Shown here in pieces: positions 20,410 through 33,310 of a stretch of DNA of 64,000 nucleotides (positions within the stretch are counted from its first letter, which is position 1; each line of letters opens with the position of its first letter). Both the position numbers and the translations under genes were made by a program. The stretch comes from Streptomyces violascens (GTDB lineage Bacteria; Actinomycetota; Actinomycetes; Streptomycetales; Streptomycetaceae): contig NZ_BMUA01000004.1 in assembly GCF_014649955.1 (NCBI RefSeq), positions 372,001 to 436,000 on the forward strand, read 5' to 3'. The notes beneath the pieces were generated by a model. That model was not told the DNA's origin. It did not search any database and saw only the letters and a program-made list of their open reading frames with translations.

Positions 20410-21696
20410 ATGAGCAAGATCCTTATCCGTGGTGCGAAGGTCCTCGGCGGCGACGTCCAGGACGTCCTGATCGACGGCGAGACGATCGCCGCCGTCGGTA
20501 GCGGCCTCGACGCCGGGGACGCGACCGTCGTCGACGCCGAGGGCCAGATCCTGCTGCCCGGTCTCGTCGACCTGCACACCCACCTGCGCGAGCCCGGCCG
20601 CGAGGACTCCGAGACGGTCCTCACCGGCACCCAGGCGGCCGCACGTGGCGGGTTCACCTCGGTCTTCGCCATGGCCAACACCTTCCCCGTCGCCGACACC
20701 GCGGGCGTCGTCGAGCAGGTCTGGCGGCTCGGCAAGGAGTCCGGCTACTGCGACGTGCAGCCCATCGGCGCCGTCACCGTGGGCCTCGAGGGCAAGAAGC
20801 TCTCCGAGCTCGGCGCCATGCACGACTCCGCCGCCGGCGTCACCGTCTTCTCCGACGACGGCAAGTGCGTCGACGACGCCGTGATCATGCGCCGCGCCCT
20901 GGAGTACGTGAAGGCCTTCGGGGGCGTCGTCGCCCAGCACGCCCAGGAGCCCCGCCTGACCGAGGGCGCCCAGATGAACGAGGGCGTCGTCTCGGCCGAG
21001 CTCGGCCTCGGCGGCTGGCCCGCCGTCGCCGAGGAGTCGATCATCGCCCGCGACGTGCTGCTCGCCGAGCACGTCGGCTCCCGCGTGCACATCTGCCACC
21101 TCTCGACCGCCGGCTCCGTCGAGATCGTCCGCTGGGCCAAGTCCCGCGGCATCGACGTGACCGCCGAGGTCACCCCGCACCACCTGCTCCTCACCGACGA
21201 GCTGGTCCGCTCGTACAACCCGGTCTACAAGGTCAACCCGCCGCTGCGTACGGAGAAGGACGTCATGGCGCTGCGCGAGGCGCTCGCCGACGGCACCATC
21301 GACATCGTCGCCACCGACCACGCCCCGCACCCGCACGAGGACAAGGACTGCGAGTGGGCCGCGGCCGCCATGGGCATGGTCGGCCTGGAGACCGCGCTCT
21401 CCGTCGTCCAGCACACGATGGTCGAGACCGGCCTGCTCGACTGGGCCGGCGTCGCCGACCGCATGTCCCACAAGCCCGCCGAGATCGGCCGGGCGACCGG
21501 CCACGGACGCCCCGTCTCGGCAGGCGAACCCGCCAACCTGACCCTGGTGGATCCGGCATACCGTGGAGAGGTGAACCCCGCGGGCTTCGCCTCCCGCAGC
21601 CGCAACACCCCCTACGAGGGCCGCGAGCTGCCCGGACGCATCACCCACACCTTCCTGCGGGGCCGGGCAACGGTCGTGGACGGGAAGCTGGCGTGA
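20410..21696 (+). CDS. pyrC: Dihydroorotase
   Basis: A 428-residue class I amidohydrolase that closes carbamoyl aspartate to dihydroorotate. The metal-binding [10 protein letters not shown], the HICHLST histidine and the ATDHAPH aspartate motif are all present. The 3' end overlaps the next gene by 4 nt (GTGA). Confidence 0.97.
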   Translation: MSKILIRGAKVLGGDVQDVLIDGETIAAVGSGLDAGDATVVDAEGQILLPGLVDLHTHLREPGREDSETVLTGTQAAARGGFTSVFAMANTFPVADTAGVVEQVWRLGKESGYCDVQPIGAVTVGLEGKKLSELGAMHDSAAGVTVFSDDGKCVDDAVIMRRALEYVKAFGGVVAQHAQEPRLTEGAQMNEGVVSAELGLGGWPAVAEESIIARDVLLAEHVGSRVHICHLSTAGSVEIVRWAKSRGIDVTAEVTPHHLLLTDELVRSYNPVYKVNPPLRTEKDVMALREALADGTIDIVATDHAPHPHEDKDCEWAAAAMGMVGLETALSVVQHTMVETGLLDWAGVADRMSHKPAEIGRATGHGRPVSAGEPANLTLVDPAYRGEVNPAGFASRSRNTPYEGRELPGRITHTFLRGRATVVDGKLA

Positions 21697-22283
21697 CGTA
21701 CGCATCACTGATCAATCTGGCCGCCGAGGAGAAGTCCGCCGAGGTGACCAACTGGGGCGGACGGATCGGCTGGCTCGTCGGGCTCGCGCTCTTCGTGGCG
21801 CTCGTCTACTGGCTGATGCGCCAGGGCTGGCAGTGGCGCGGCCGCCTCCAGGCCGACCTCCCCGCCCTCCCCACCGCGCCCGAAGCGCCCGGCGAGGCGA
21901 AACTGAAGCTGAGCGGCCGCTACCACGGCTCCACCACCGCCGGGCAGTGGCTCGACCGCATCGTGGCGCACGGCCTGGGCGTACGCAGCAAGGCCGAGCT
22001 CACCCTGACGGACGCGGGCCTGGACGTCGTACGCCCCGGGGCGGACGACTTCTTCGTCCCGGCCGCGCAGCTCCGCGAGGCCCGGCTCGACAAGGGCATC
22101 GCGGGCAAGGTCCTCACCGAGGGCGGCCTGCTCGTCGTCACCTGGCAGCACGGCGACAAGCTCATCGACTCGGGCTTCCGCTCCGACCGGGCCGAGCAGC
22201 ACCCGGCCTGGGTCGAAGCCATCAACTCCATGACCGAGACCTCCGAACAACCCACCGACACGACGGAAGGCGCCGCACGATGA
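21693..22283 (+). CDS. PH-like-domain membrane protein in the pyr operon
   Basis: A 196-residue protein with one N-terminal transmembrane helix ([18 protein letters not shown]) and a cytoplasmic domain predicted to be a bacterial PH-like barrel ([31 protein letters not shown] and [18 protein letters not shown] are each visible parts). It overlaps pyrC (GTGA) and carA (ATGA), so it is firmly in the operon. Homologues occupy the same slot in other Streptomyces as far as I recall. No catalytic residues are apparent; it may anchor pyrimidine enzymes at the membrane, but that is only a suggestion. Confidence 0.85.
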   Translation: MTYASLINLAAEEKSAEVTNWGGRIGWLVGLALFVALVYWLMRQGWQWRGRLQADLPALPTAPEAPGEAKLKLSGRYHGSTTAGQWLDRIVAHGLGVRSKAELTLTDAGLDVVRPGADDFFVPAAQLREARLDKGIAGKVLTEGGLLVVTWQHGDKLIDSGFRSDRAEQHPAWVEAINSMTETSEQPTDTTEGAAR

Positions 22284-23420
22284 CGACCTCCACCCGGGGA
22301 GCCGCCAAGACTCCCGCCGTACTCGTCCTGGAGGACGGCCGTATCTTCCGCGGCCGCGCCTACGGGGCCGTGGGGGAGACCTTCGGCGAGGCCGTGTTCT
22401 CCACCGGCATGACCGGCTACCAGGAGACCCTGACCGACCCGTCGTACCACCGCCAGGTCGTCGTGATGACCGCCCCGCACGTCGGCAACACCGGCGTCAA
22501 CGACGAGGACCCCGAGTCCTCGCGCATCTGGGTGGCCGGATACGTCGTGCGCGACCCCGCGCGCGTCCCGTCCAACTGGCGCTCGCGCCGCTCCCTGGAC
22601 GAGGAACTCGTCAAGCAGGGCGTCGTCGGGATCTCCGGCATCGACACCCGCGCGCTCACTCGCCACCTGCGCGAGCGCGGCGCCATGCGCGTGGGCATCT
22701 TCTCCGGCGACGTCTGGGAGGGCGTCCGCGACGAGGCCCTGCTGGCCCGTGTGAAGGAAGCGCCCCAGATGATCGGCGCGAACCTCTCCGCGGAGGTCGC
22801 CACCAAGGAGACCTACGTCGTCCCCGCGATCGGTGAGAAGAAGTTCACCGTCGCCGCCGTCGACCTGGGTATCAAGGGCATGACCCCGCACCGCATGGCC
22901 GAGCGAGGCATCGAGGTGCACGTGCTGCCCGCGACCGCCACCGCCGAGGACGTGTACGCGGTCAACCCCGACGGCGTGTTCTTCTCCAACGGCCCGGGCG
23001 ACCCGGCCACCGCCGACGGCCCCGTCGCCGTGATGCAGGCCGTCCTGGAGCGCAGGACGCCGCTGTTCGGCATTTGCTTCGGCAACCAGATCCTGGGCCG
23101 CGCGCTCGGCTTCGGCACGTACAAGCTGAAGTACGGCCACCGCGGCATCAACCAGCCGGTGCAGGACCGTACGACCGGCAAGGTCGAGGTCACCGCGCAC
23201 AACCACGGCTTCGCCGTCGACGCGCCGCTCGACAAGGTCTCCGAGACGCCCTACGGGCGCGCCGAGGTCTCCCACGTCTGTCTGAACGACCAGGTCGTCG
23301 AAGGCCTCCAGCTGCTCGACCAGCCGGCCTTCAGCGTCCAGTACCACCCCGAAGCGGCAGCCGGCCCGCACGACGCCGCCTACCTCTTCGACCGCTTCGT
23401 AACCCTGATGGAGGGCCAGC

Positions 23421-23428
<8 letters not shown>
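22280..23428 (+). CDS. carA: Carbamoyl-phosphate synthase small subunit
   Basis: A 382-residue glutamine amidotransferase subunit that feeds ammonia to CarB. The class I glutaminase triad is visible: catalytic Cys in FGICFGNQ and His/Glu in QYHPEA. FGNQ instead of LGHQ is a local variant. The gene starts in the stop of the PH-like gene and ends inside carB. Confidence 0.97.
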
Positions 23429-26729
<3,301 letters not shown>

Positions 26730-26740
26730 CAGACGGCGAC

Positions 26741-26770
26741 GAGGGGGACACCGGAAACGGTGTCCCCCTC
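26741..26770 (+). terminator. Intra-operon hairpin between carB and pyrD
   Basis: GAGGGGGACACCG (26741-26753) pairs perfectly with CGGTGTCCCCCTC (26758-26770) across a GAAA tetraloop. It lies 11 bp after carB and 28 bp before the pyrD ATG. It may terminate part of the transcripts, making pyrD-pyrF less abundant, or act as an RNA-stability element. Confidence 0.7.
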
Positions 26771-26797
26771 TTCATGAGCCTCCTGAGGACACCGAAC

Positions 26798-27910
26798 ATG
26801 TACAAGCTCTTCTTCAACCTCGTCTTCAAGCGCATGGACCCCGAGCAGGCCCACTACCTGGCCTTCCGCTGGATCCGCCTCGCGGCCCGCATCCCCGTCC
26901 TGCGCACCTTCGTCGCCGCCGTGCTCGCCCCCCGCCACAAGGAGCTGCGCACCGAGGCCCTCGGCCTGCGCATGCACGGCCCGTTCGGCCTCGCCGCCGG
27001 CTTCGACAAGAACGCGGTCGCCATCGACGGCATGTCGATGCTCGGCTTCGACCACATCGAGATCGGCACGGTCACCGGCGAGCCCCAGCCCGGCAACCCG
27101 AAGAAGCGCCTGTTCCGCCTTGTGCAGGACCGCGCGCTGATCAACCGCATGGGCTTCAACAACGAGGGCTCGGCGGCGGTGGCCGAGCGCCTGGCGGCGC
27201 GCAAGGCCGTGTTCCGTACGACCGTGGGCGTCAACATCGGCAAGACCAAGGTCGTCCCCGAGGCCGAGGCCGCCGCCGACTACGTGAAGTCGACCGAGCG
27301 CCTGGCCGAGCACGCCGACTACCTCGTCGTGAACGTCTCCTCGCCGAACACCCCGGGCCTGCGCAACCTCCAGGCCACCGAGTCGCTGCGCCCGCTCCTG
27401 ACCGCTGTGCGCGAGGCCGCCGACCGCAGCGTGACCGGCCGCCGCGTCCCGCTGCTCGTCAAGATCGCCCCCGACCTCGCGGACGCCGACATCGACGCGG
27501 TCGCCGACCTCGCCGTCGAGCTCGGTCTGGACGGCATCATCGCCACGAACACCACGATCGCCCGGGACGGGCTCGGCCTGAAGTCCCCGGCCGGCCTCGT
27601 CAAGGAGACCGGCGGCCTGTCCGGCGCCCCGCTCAAGGAGCGCTCCCTGGAGGTGCTCGGCCGCCTGTACGCCCGCGTCGGCGACCGGCTCGTCCTGATC
27701 GGAGTGGGCGGCATCGAGAACGCCGAGGACGCCTGGCAGCGCATCCTGGCCGGCGCCACCCTGGTCCAGGGCTACAGCGCCTTCATCTACGAGGGCCCCT
27801 TCTGGGGCCGCGCGATCCACAAGGGCCTCGCGGCCCGGCTCGCATCCTCCCCGTACGCAACGCTCGCCGAGGCCGTCGGCGCCGAGACCCGGAAGAAGGC
27901 CGCCGCATGA
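26798..27910 (+). CDS. pyrD: Dihydroorotate dehydrogenase (quinone), class 2
   Basis: A 370-residue FMN enzyme oxidising dihydroorotate with quinone at the membrane. The N-terminal extension [21 protein letters not shown] is the class 2 membrane-association helix pair. [24 protein letters not shown] (region of the class 2 catalytic Ser) and [13 protein letters not shown] are present. The ATG at 26798 is chosen because it starts this helix; the in-frame ATG at 26774 adds 8 residues from the terminator tail. Overlaps pyrF by 4 nt. Confidence 0.96.
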   Translation: MYKLFFNLVFKRMDPEQAHYLAFRWIRLAARIPVLRTFVAAVLAPRHKELRTEALGLRMHGPFGLAAGFDKNAVAIDGMSMLGFDHIEIGTVTGEPQPGNPKKRLFRLVQDRALINRMGFNNEGSAAVAERLAARKAVFRTTVGVNIGKTKVVPEAEAAADYVKSTERLAEHADYLVVNVSSPNTPGLRNLQATESLRPLLTAVREAADRSVTGRRVPLLVKIAPDLADADIDAVADLAVELGLDGIIATNTTIARDGLGLKSPAGLVKETGGLSGAPLKERSLEVLGRLYARVGDRLVLIGVGGIENAEDAWQRILAGATLVQGYSAFIYEGPFWGRAIHKGLAARLASSPYATLAEAVGAETRKKAAA

Positions 27911-28740
27911 TCCCCTTCGGTACCCGACTGCGCGAGGCGATGGACACCCGCGGTCCGCTCTGCGTGGGCATCGACCCGCACGCGTCCCTGCTCGCGGACT
28001 GGGGCCTGAACGACGACATCGCAGGACTGGAACGCTTCACCCGCATCACGGTCGAGGCGCTCGCCGACCGGGTGGCGATGCTCAAGCCGCAGTCCGCGTT
28101 CTTCGAGCGGTTCGGCTCGCGCGGCGTCGCCGTCCTGGAGAAGGCCGTCGAGGAGGCCCGCGCGGCCGGCACGCTGGTCCTGATGGACGCCAAGCGCGGC
28201 GACATCGGCTCCACCATGGCGGCGTACGCTGCCACCTACCTGGACCCGGCATCCCCGCTGTTCTCGGACGCCGTGACCGTCTCCCCGTACCTCGGCTTCG
28301 GCTCGCTGCGCCCGGCGCTCGACCTGGCGGCGAAGTCCGGCTCGGGCGTCTTCGTGCTTGCCCTGACCTCCAACCCGGAGGGCGCCGAGGTCCAGCGCTC
28401 GACCGCGGCCGACGGCCGTCCCCTGGCCCAGCTGATGCTGGACCACATGGCCGCCGAGAACGCGGACGCCTCGCCGATGGGCTCGGTCGGCGCGGTGGTC
28501 GGCGCGACGCTGGGCGACGCCGGGGTGAACCTCGACATCAACGGCCCGCTGCTCGCCCCCGGCATCGGCGCCCAGGGTGCGACCCCGGCCGACCTCCCCG
28601 GAGTCTTCGGCTCCGCGGTGCGCAACGTCGTCCCGAGCGTCAGCCGCGGCGTGCTGCGCCACGGCCCCGACGTGAGCGCCCTGCGCGAAGCGGCGGCCCG
28701 TTACGCCGACGAGGTCCGCGCGGCGATTCCCCAGGCGTGA
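27907..28740 (+). CDS. pyrF: Orotidine 5'-phosphate decarboxylase (group 2)
   Basis: A 277-residue decarboxylase producing UMP. The catalytic motif [17 protein letters not shown] is the longer group 2 form found in actinobacteria and mycobacteria. [15 protein letters not shown] and [11 protein letters not shown] are further family blocks. Last gene of the pyr operon, followed by a 17-bp terminator stem. Confidence 0.96.
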   Translation: MIPFGTRLREAMDTRGPLCVGIDPHASLLADWGLNDDIAGLERFTRITVEALADRVAMLKPQSAFFERFGSRGVAVLEKAVEEARAAGTLVLMDAKRGDIGSTMAAYAATYLDPASPLFSDAVTVSPYLGFGSLRPALDLAAKSGSGVFVLALTSNPEGAEVQRSTAADGRPLAQLMLDHMAAENADASPMGSVGAVVGATLGDAGVNLDINGPLLAPGIGAQGATPADLPGVFGSAVRNVVPSVSRGVLRHGPDVSALREAAARYADEVRAAIPQA

Positions 28741-28743
28741 TCC

Positions 28744-28789
28744 AGCGCGGAGCCCCGGTGTGACATACGTCGCACCGGGGCTCCGCGCT
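28744..28789 (+). terminator. pyr operon terminator
   Basis: AGCGCGGAGCCCCGGTG (28744-28760) is a perfect 17-bp complement of CACCGGGGCTCCGCGCT (28773-28789), followed by TTCC. It lies 3 bp after the pyrF stop. Confidence 0.88.
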
Positions 28790-28880
28790 TTCCGGACGTG
28801 CGACAACGGCCGCCGGACCGGTTCGCGGAGCGGCCAGAGCGCTCGTGCGGAGAGGCCGCGGGGTGTGCGCACACGGAACG

Positions 28881-28957
28881 TTGACAATTTCCTTACTCAA
28901 AAGCAGGGTGTTTTGTCCGAAAAGTCCCGGTCGGTTGAGGCTGACCAGGACTTTTCG
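28881..28957 (+). other. TTGACA box plus hairpin upstream of sihF
   Basis: A consensus -35 hexamer TTGACA (28881-28886) lies 32 bp before a hairpin in which GAAAAGTCC (28919-28927) pairs with GGACTTTTC (28949-28957), with an inner GGTC/GACC pair. The right arm ends in a T-run, so it looks like an intrinsic terminator in either direction. No gene lies between; it could be an attenuated upstream promoter or a short RNA. The -10 for TTGACA is poor (CAGGGT at 17-bp spacing). Confidence 0.4.
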
Positions 28958-28967
28958 TCTGTTCTCG

Positions 28968-28996
28968 CTGACTGGAGCGGCCTTGGCCGCTAGTCT
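28968..28996 (+). promoter_or_regulatory. Predicted sihF promoter
   Basis: CTGACT (28968-28973) and TAGTCT (28991-28996) are separated by 17 bp and match the vegetative HrdB-type promoter well (TTGACW, TANNNT). The predicted start near 29003 gives a leader of about 110 nt before the GTG. The rest of the 373-bp spacer (28741-29113) holds the pyr terminator and the hairpin described separately. Confidence 0.6.
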
Positions 28997-29113
28997 CCGA
29001 CGAGAGCAGACGAGCACGTGCGCGAGTGCGTTGTTCGTTGCTCGCCTGGTGTGGGGCGATTAGGTTCCTCACCGGTCCGTATCCGACAGTTCGACATCCG
29101 AGGTGACGTAGGC

Positions 29114-29437
29114 GTGGCTCTTCCGCCCCTTACCCCTGAACAGCGCGCAGCCGCGCTCGAAAAGGCCGCCGCGGCTCGCCGGGAGCGGGCCGAGGTCAAG
29201 AATCGACTCAAGCACTCCGGCGCCTCGCTCCACGAGGTCATCAAGTCGGGCCAGGAGAACGACGTCATCGGGAAGATGAAGGTCTCCGCGCTCCTTGAGT
29301 CCCTGCCCGGCGTGGGCAAGGTCCGCGCCAAGCAGATCATGGAGCGGCTCGGGATCTCCGAGAGCCGCCGCGTGCGGGGGCTCGGCTCCAACCAGATCGC
29401 GTCCCTTGAGCGCGAGTTCGGCGGCTCCGGGGCCTGA
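29114..29437 (+). CDS. sihF: Actinobacterial integration host factor (sIHF/mIHF)
   Basis: A 107-residue nucleoid-associated protein, the exact size of Streptomyces sIHF. It begins [20 protein letters not shown] and contains the helix-two-turns-helix DNA-binding region ([22 protein letters not shown]) plus the conserved [11 protein letters not shown]. It is unrelated in fold to HU-type IHF and influences supercoiling, development and antibiotic production. The GTG at 29114 has GAGGTGA upstream. Confidence 0.96.
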   Translation: MALPPLTPEQRAAALEKAAAARRERAEVKNRLKHSGASLHEVIKSGQENDVIGKMKVSALLESLPGVGKVRAKQIMERLGISESRRVRGLGSNQIASLEREFGGSGA

Positions 29438-29475
29438 CGTCTCGGGCATACCCGAGAAGCTGGAATAATCGCCGC

Positions 29476-30069
29476 ATGGCAGCAACACCCCGGGGGACCA
29501 CCCCCGTACCCCCGGACGCACGTCCGCGGCTGACCGTGCTCTCCGGCCCCTCCGGGGTCGGCAAGAGCACGGTCGTCGCTCATATGCGCAAGGTCCACCC
29601 CGAGGTCTGGCTCTCGGTGTCGGCGACGACCCGCAAGCCGCGCCCCGGCGAGCGGCACGGCGTGCAGTACTTCTTCGTCGACGACGAGGAGTTCGACAAG
29701 CTCGTCGCCAACGGCGAACTGCTCGAGTGGGCCGAGTTCGCGGGCAACCGCTACGGAACCCCGCGCAAGGCCGTGCTCGAACACCTCGAAGCGGGCGAGC
29801 CCGTCCTCCTGGAGATCGACCTCCAGGGCGCCCGGCTCGTGCGCGAGTCGATGCCCGAGGCGCAGCTCGTCTTCCTCGCGCCGCCGAGCTGGGACGAGCT
29901 GGTCCGCCGGCTCACCGGCCGGGGCACCGAGGCACCCGAGGTCATCGAGCGCCGCCTGGCCGCCGCGAAGGTCGAACTTGCCGCCGAGGCCGAGTTCGAC
30001 ACCACACTGGTCAACACCTCGGTCGAGGACGTGGCCCGTGAGCTGCTAGCCTTGATGCGAGTTGTTTGA
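29476..30069 (+). CDS. gmk: Guanylate kinase
   Basis: A 197-residue enzyme phosphorylating GMP to GDP. P-loop [13 protein letters not shown] near residue 25, GMP-binding [19 protein letters not shown] and [13 protein letters not shown], and the [10 protein letters not shown] helix. No Shine-Dalgarno is visible; an AATAAT hexamer ends 6 nt before the ATG, so a leaderless transcript is possible. Conserved order gmk-rpoZ-coaBC-metK. Confidence 0.96.
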   Translation: MAATPRGTTPVPPDARPRLTVLSGPSGVGKSTVVAHMRKVHPEVWLSVSATTRKPRPGERHGVQYFFVDDEEFDKLVANGELLEWAEFAGNRYGTPRKAVLEHLEAGEPVLLEIDLQGARLVRESMPEAQLVFLAPPSWDELVRRLTGRGTEAPEVIERRLAAAKVELAAEAEFDTTLVNTSVEDVARELLALMRVV

Positions 30070-30167
30070 TCGAGTCGTATGACGTCATCTACCCGGCACG
30101 TTCCGGGCACCGGCGTCGGCTCACTTTGATTCAGCTCACATCTTCGATCCCCATCGGAAGGCAGAGA

Positions 30168-30440
30168 GTGTCCTCTTCCATTACCGCGCCCGAGGGCATC
30201 ATCAACCCTCCGATTGATGAGCTCCTCGAAGCAACCGACTCGAAGTACAGCCTGGTGATCTACGCGGCCAAGCGTGCCCGCCAGATCAACGCGTACTACT
30301 CGCAGCTCGGTGAGGGTCTGCTCGAGTACGTCGGCCCGCTGGTGGACACCCACGTCCACGAGAAGCCGCTCTCGATCGCGCTGCGCGAGATCAACGCGGG
30401 TCTGCTGACCTCCGAGGCCATCGAGGGCCCCGCCCAGTAG
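30168..30440 (+). CDS. rpoZ: RNA polymerase omega subunit
   Basis: A 90-residue omega subunit that promotes beta-prime folding and assembly. It begins [23 protein letters not shown] and contains the conserved [18 protein letters not shown] block. The GTG at 30168 has GGAAGG upstream; the frame open from 30066 precedes it without support. Confidence 0.96.
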   Translation: MSSSITAPEGIINPPIDELLEATDSKYSLVIYAAKRARQINAYYSQLGEGLLEYVGPLVDTHVHEKPLSIALREINAGLLTSEAIEGPAQ

Positions 30441-30467
30441 GCAGCCCCAGTAGGCGACAGAACGTTC

Positions 30468-30506
30468 CACCACAGGCCCGGCAGCGCGACTGCCGGGCCT
30501 GTGGTG
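30468..30506 (+). terminator. rpoZ terminator
   Basis: CACCACAGGCCCGGCAG (30468-30484) pairs perfectly over 17 bp with CTGCCGGGCCTGTGGTG (30490-30506), loop CGCGA, 27 bp after rpoZ. Confidence 0.85.
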
Positions 30507-30559
30507 TGTCATGGGTACGTACACGCATCAGGCGCGCGCGGGGAGAGGCGAATTTTCCG

Positions 30560-31792
30560 ATGGCCAAGCCGAAGGTCGTTCTGGGGGTCAGCGGCGGCAT
30601 CGCCGCCTACAAGGCGTGCGAGCTGCTGCGCCGGCTGACCGAGTCGGGGCACGACGTACGGGTGGTGCCGACCGCGTCGGCGCTGCACTTCGTCGGGGCC
30701 GCCACCTGGTCGGCGCTCTCCGGCCACCCCGTCTCGACCGAGGTCTGGTCCGACGTCCACGAGGTGCCGCACGTCCGCATCGGGCAGGGCGCCGACCTCG
30801 TGATCGTGGCCCCGGCCACCGCCGACATGCTGGCCAAGGCCGCCCACGGCCTCGCCGACGACCTGCTGACCAACACCCTGCTCACCGCGCGCTGCCCGGT
30901 CGTCTTCGCGCCCGCGATGCACACCGAGATGTGGGAGCACCCCGCGACGCAGGAGAACGTGGCGACGCTGCGCCGCCGGGGCGCGGTCGTCGTCGAGCCC
31001 GCCGTCGGCCGGCTCACCGGCGTCGACACGGGCAAGGGGCGGCTGCCCGACCCGGACGAGCTGTTCGAGGTGTGCCGCCGAGTGCTCGCGCGGGGGAGTG
31101 CCGAGCGGGATCTGGCCGGGCGGCATGTGGTGATCAGCGCCGGTGGCACGCGGGAGCCGCTCGACCCCGTGCGCTATCTCGGCAACCGTTCCTCGGGCAA
31201 GCAGGGGTACGCCCTCGCGCGGACCGCCGTCGCGAGGGGGGCCAGGGTCACCCTGATCGAGGCGAACACCGGGCTGCCGGACCCGGCGGGCGCCGACGTG
31301 GTCCGTGTCGGCACCGCCATACAGTTGCGGGAAGCCGTCCTGAAGGCGGCCGGGGACGCCGATGCCGTGGTCATGGCGGCCGCGGTCGCCGACTTCCGGC
31401 CCGGGTCGTACGCCGCCGGGAAGATCAAGAAGAAGGACGGCGAGGAGCCCGCGCCGCTCACGCTGGTCCGCAATCCGGACGTCCTGGCCGAGATCTCCGC
31501 CGACCGGGCCCGGCCGGGGCAGCTGGTCGTCGGTTTCGCCGCCGAGACCGACGACGTGCTGGCCAACGGCCGCCTGAAACTCCGGCGCAAGGGGTGCGAC
31601 CTGCTGGTCGTCAACGAGGTCGGTGAGCGCAAGACGTTCGGCTCCGAGGAGAACGAGGCCGTGGTCCTCGGCGCCGACGGCTCCGAGACGCCGGTCCCGT
31701 ACGGCCCTAAGGAAGCCCTCGCCGACACCGTGTGGGATTTGGTGAGCCGGCGTTTCGGACAAACCGGCGCCGCGTCTCCCGACTGCCTCTAG
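30560..31792 (+). CDS. coaBC: Bifunctional phosphopantothenoylcysteine synthetase/decarboxylase
   Basis: A 410-residue fusion for two steps of coenzyme A synthesis. The N-terminal CoaC flavoprotein (about 1-190) has [36 protein letters not shown] with the active-site His, and PAMHTEMW, where the canonical Asn of PXMNXXMW is His. The C-terminal CoaB half has [21 protein letters not shown] and [11 protein letters not shown]. The ATG at 30560 gives the standard [13 protein letters not shown] start. Confidence 0.96.
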   Translation: MAKPKVVLGVSGGIAAYKACELLRRLTESGHDVRVVPTASALHFVGAATWSALSGHPVSTEVWSDVHEVPHVRIGQGADLVIVAPATADMLAKAAHGLADDLLTNTLLTARCPVVFAPAMHTEMWEHPATQENVATLRRRGAVVVEPAVGRLTGVDTGKGRLPDPDELFEVCRRVLARGSAERDLAGRHVVISAGGTREPLDPVRYLGNRSSGKQGYALARTAVARGARVTLIEANTGLPDPAGADVVRVGTAIQLREAVLKAAGDADAVVMAAAVADFRPGSYAAGKIKKKDGEEPAPLTLVRNPDVLAEISADRARPGQLVVGFAAETDDVLANGRLKLRRKGCDLLVVNEVGERKTFGSEENEAVVLGADGSETPVPYGPKEALADTVWDLVSRRFGQTGAASPDCL

Positions 31793-31804
31793 CCTTCCCG
31801 GACC

Positions 31805-31831
31805 CGGGCCCGGGGCTTGATCCCGGGCCCG
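31805..31831 (+). terminator. Hairpin after coaBC
   Basis: CGGGCCCGGG (31805-31814) pairs with CCCGGGCCCG (31822-31831) around GCTTGAT, 13 bp after coaBC. The remaining metK leader (31832-32025) shows no S-box or other SAM riboswitch signature that I can identify and no convincing promoter hexamers. Confidence 0.6.
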
Positions 31832-32025
31832 CGCGTACTGTCGTCGACGGCCCGAAACGGACGTTCGTACGACCAGATCCGGAGATCTCCGGACTCCACA
31901 GATCGAGACACGTGGTCCAACGAGCAGAACCGACCGATAAACTGGTCTCGGAACCGCAGCCGGGCGCAGCTCCCGGCGCGACCGACCATGATCAGCCAGC
32001 AGCCGCTGCAACCCCAGGGAGCGTT

Positions 32026-33234
32026 GTGTCCCGTCGTCTCTTCACCTCGGAGTCTGTGACCGAGGGTCACCCCGACAAGATCGCTGACCAGATCAGCGAC
32101 ACGATCCTCGACGCGCTTCTGCGCGAGGACCCGACCTCCCGCGTCGCCGTGGAGACCCTCATCACCACGGGCCTGGTGCACGTGGCCGGAGAGGTCACGA
32201 CCAAGGCGTACGCGCCGATCGCCCAGCTGGTCCGCGACAAGATCCTGGAGATCGGCTACGACTCGTCGAAGAAGGGCTTCGACGGCGCCTCCTGCGGCGT
32301 CTCGGTGTCCATCGGCGCGCAGTCCCCGGACATCGCGCAGGGTGTCGACACCGCCTACGAGAAGCGTGTCGAGGGCGACGAGGACGAGCTCGACAAGCAG
32401 GGCGCCGGCGACCAGGGCCTGATGTTCGGCTACGCCACGGACGAGACGCCCGAGCTGATGCCGCTGCCGATCCACATCGCGCACCGCCTCTCGCGCCGCC
32501 TGACCGAGGTCCGCAAGAACGGGACCATCCCGTACCTGCGCCCCGACGGCAAGACCCAGGTCACCATCGAGTACGACGGCGACAAGGCGGTCCGCCTCGA
32601 CACGGTCGTCGTCTCCACGCAGCACGCGAGCGACATCGACCTGGAGTCGCTGCTCGCGCCCGACATCCGCGAGTTCGTCGTCGAGCACGTCCTCAAGCAG
32701 CTCGTCGAGGACGGCATCAAGCTGGACACCGACGCCTACCGCCTCCTGGTGAACCCGACCGGCCGCTTCGAGATCGGCGGCCCGATGGGCGACGCGGGTC
32801 TGACCGGCCGCAAGATCATCATCGACACGTACGGCGGCATGGCCCGCCACGGCGGCGGCGCCTTCTCCGGCAAGGACCCGTCCAAGGTCGACCGCTCGGC
32901 CGCCTACGCCATGCGCTGGGTCGCCAAGAACGTCGTGGCCGCCGGTCTCGCCGCGCGCTGCGAGGTCCAGGTCGCGTACGCGATCGGCAAGGCCGAGCCG
33001 GTGGGCCTGTTCGTCGAGACGTTCGGCACCAACACGGTCGACAACGAGAAGATCGAGACCGCGATCACCCAGGTCTTCGACCTGCGCCCGGCCGCGATCA
33101 TCCGCGACCTCGACCTGCTGCGCCCGATCTACGCCCAGACCGCGGCGTACGGCCACTTCGGCCGCGAGCTCCCCGACTTCACGTGGGAGCGCACGGACCG
33201 CGTGGACGCCCTGCGCAAGGCCGCGGGCCTGTAG
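32026..33234 (+). CDS. metK: S-adenosylmethionine synthetase
   Basis: A 402-residue enzyme making SAM from ATP and methionine, matching the known Streptomyces length. ATP and metal motifs are [32 protein letters not shown] and [20 protein letters not shown]. The GTG at 32026 is preceded by AGGGAG. In Streptomyces, SAM level influences antibiotic production and differentiation. A convergent-side terminator follows, then the accessory island. Confidence 0.97.
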   Translation: MSRRLFTSESVTEGHPDKIADQISDTILDALLREDPTSRVAVETLITTGLVHVAGEVTTKAYAPIAQLVRDKILEIGYDSSKKGFDGASCGVSVSIGAQSPDIAQGVDTAYEKRVEGDEDELDKQGAGDQGLMFGYATDETPELMPLPIHIAHRLSRRLTEVRKNGTIPYLRPDGKTQVTIEYDGDKAVRLDTVVVSTQHASDIDLESLLAPDIREFVVEHVLKQLVEDGIKLDTDAYRLLVNPTGRFEIGGPMGDAGLTGRKIIIDTYGGMARHGGGAFSGKDPSKVDRSAAYAMRWVAKNVVAAGLAARCEVQVAYAIGKAEPVGLFVETFGTNTVDNEKIETAITQVFDLRPAAIIRDLDLLRPIYAQTAAYGHFGRELPDFTWERTDRVDALRKAAGL

Positions 33235-33250
33235 TCGGCACGCCATTTCC

Positions 33251-33290
33251 CACGAGGGCCTCGGACCGGGTTCGGTTCGGGGCCCTCGTG
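33251..33290. terminator. metK terminator / island boundary hairpin
   Basis: CACGAGGGCC (33251-33260) pairs with GGCCCTCGTG (33281-33290). The interior can pair further between its CCG- and CGG-rich parts. It lies between the convergent stops of metK (33234) and the membrane-protein gene of the island (33311) and can serve both. Confidence 0.75.
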
Positions 33291-33310
33291 TGCTTGCTCC
33301 CTGAATCCGG

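Noticed and set aside
31832..32025. SAM riboswitch upstream of metK
   Set aside because: I looked for the S-box, SAM-II and SAM-IV core motifs and could not find one; the region lacks the conserved stem order. Covariance search with Infernal would settle it.
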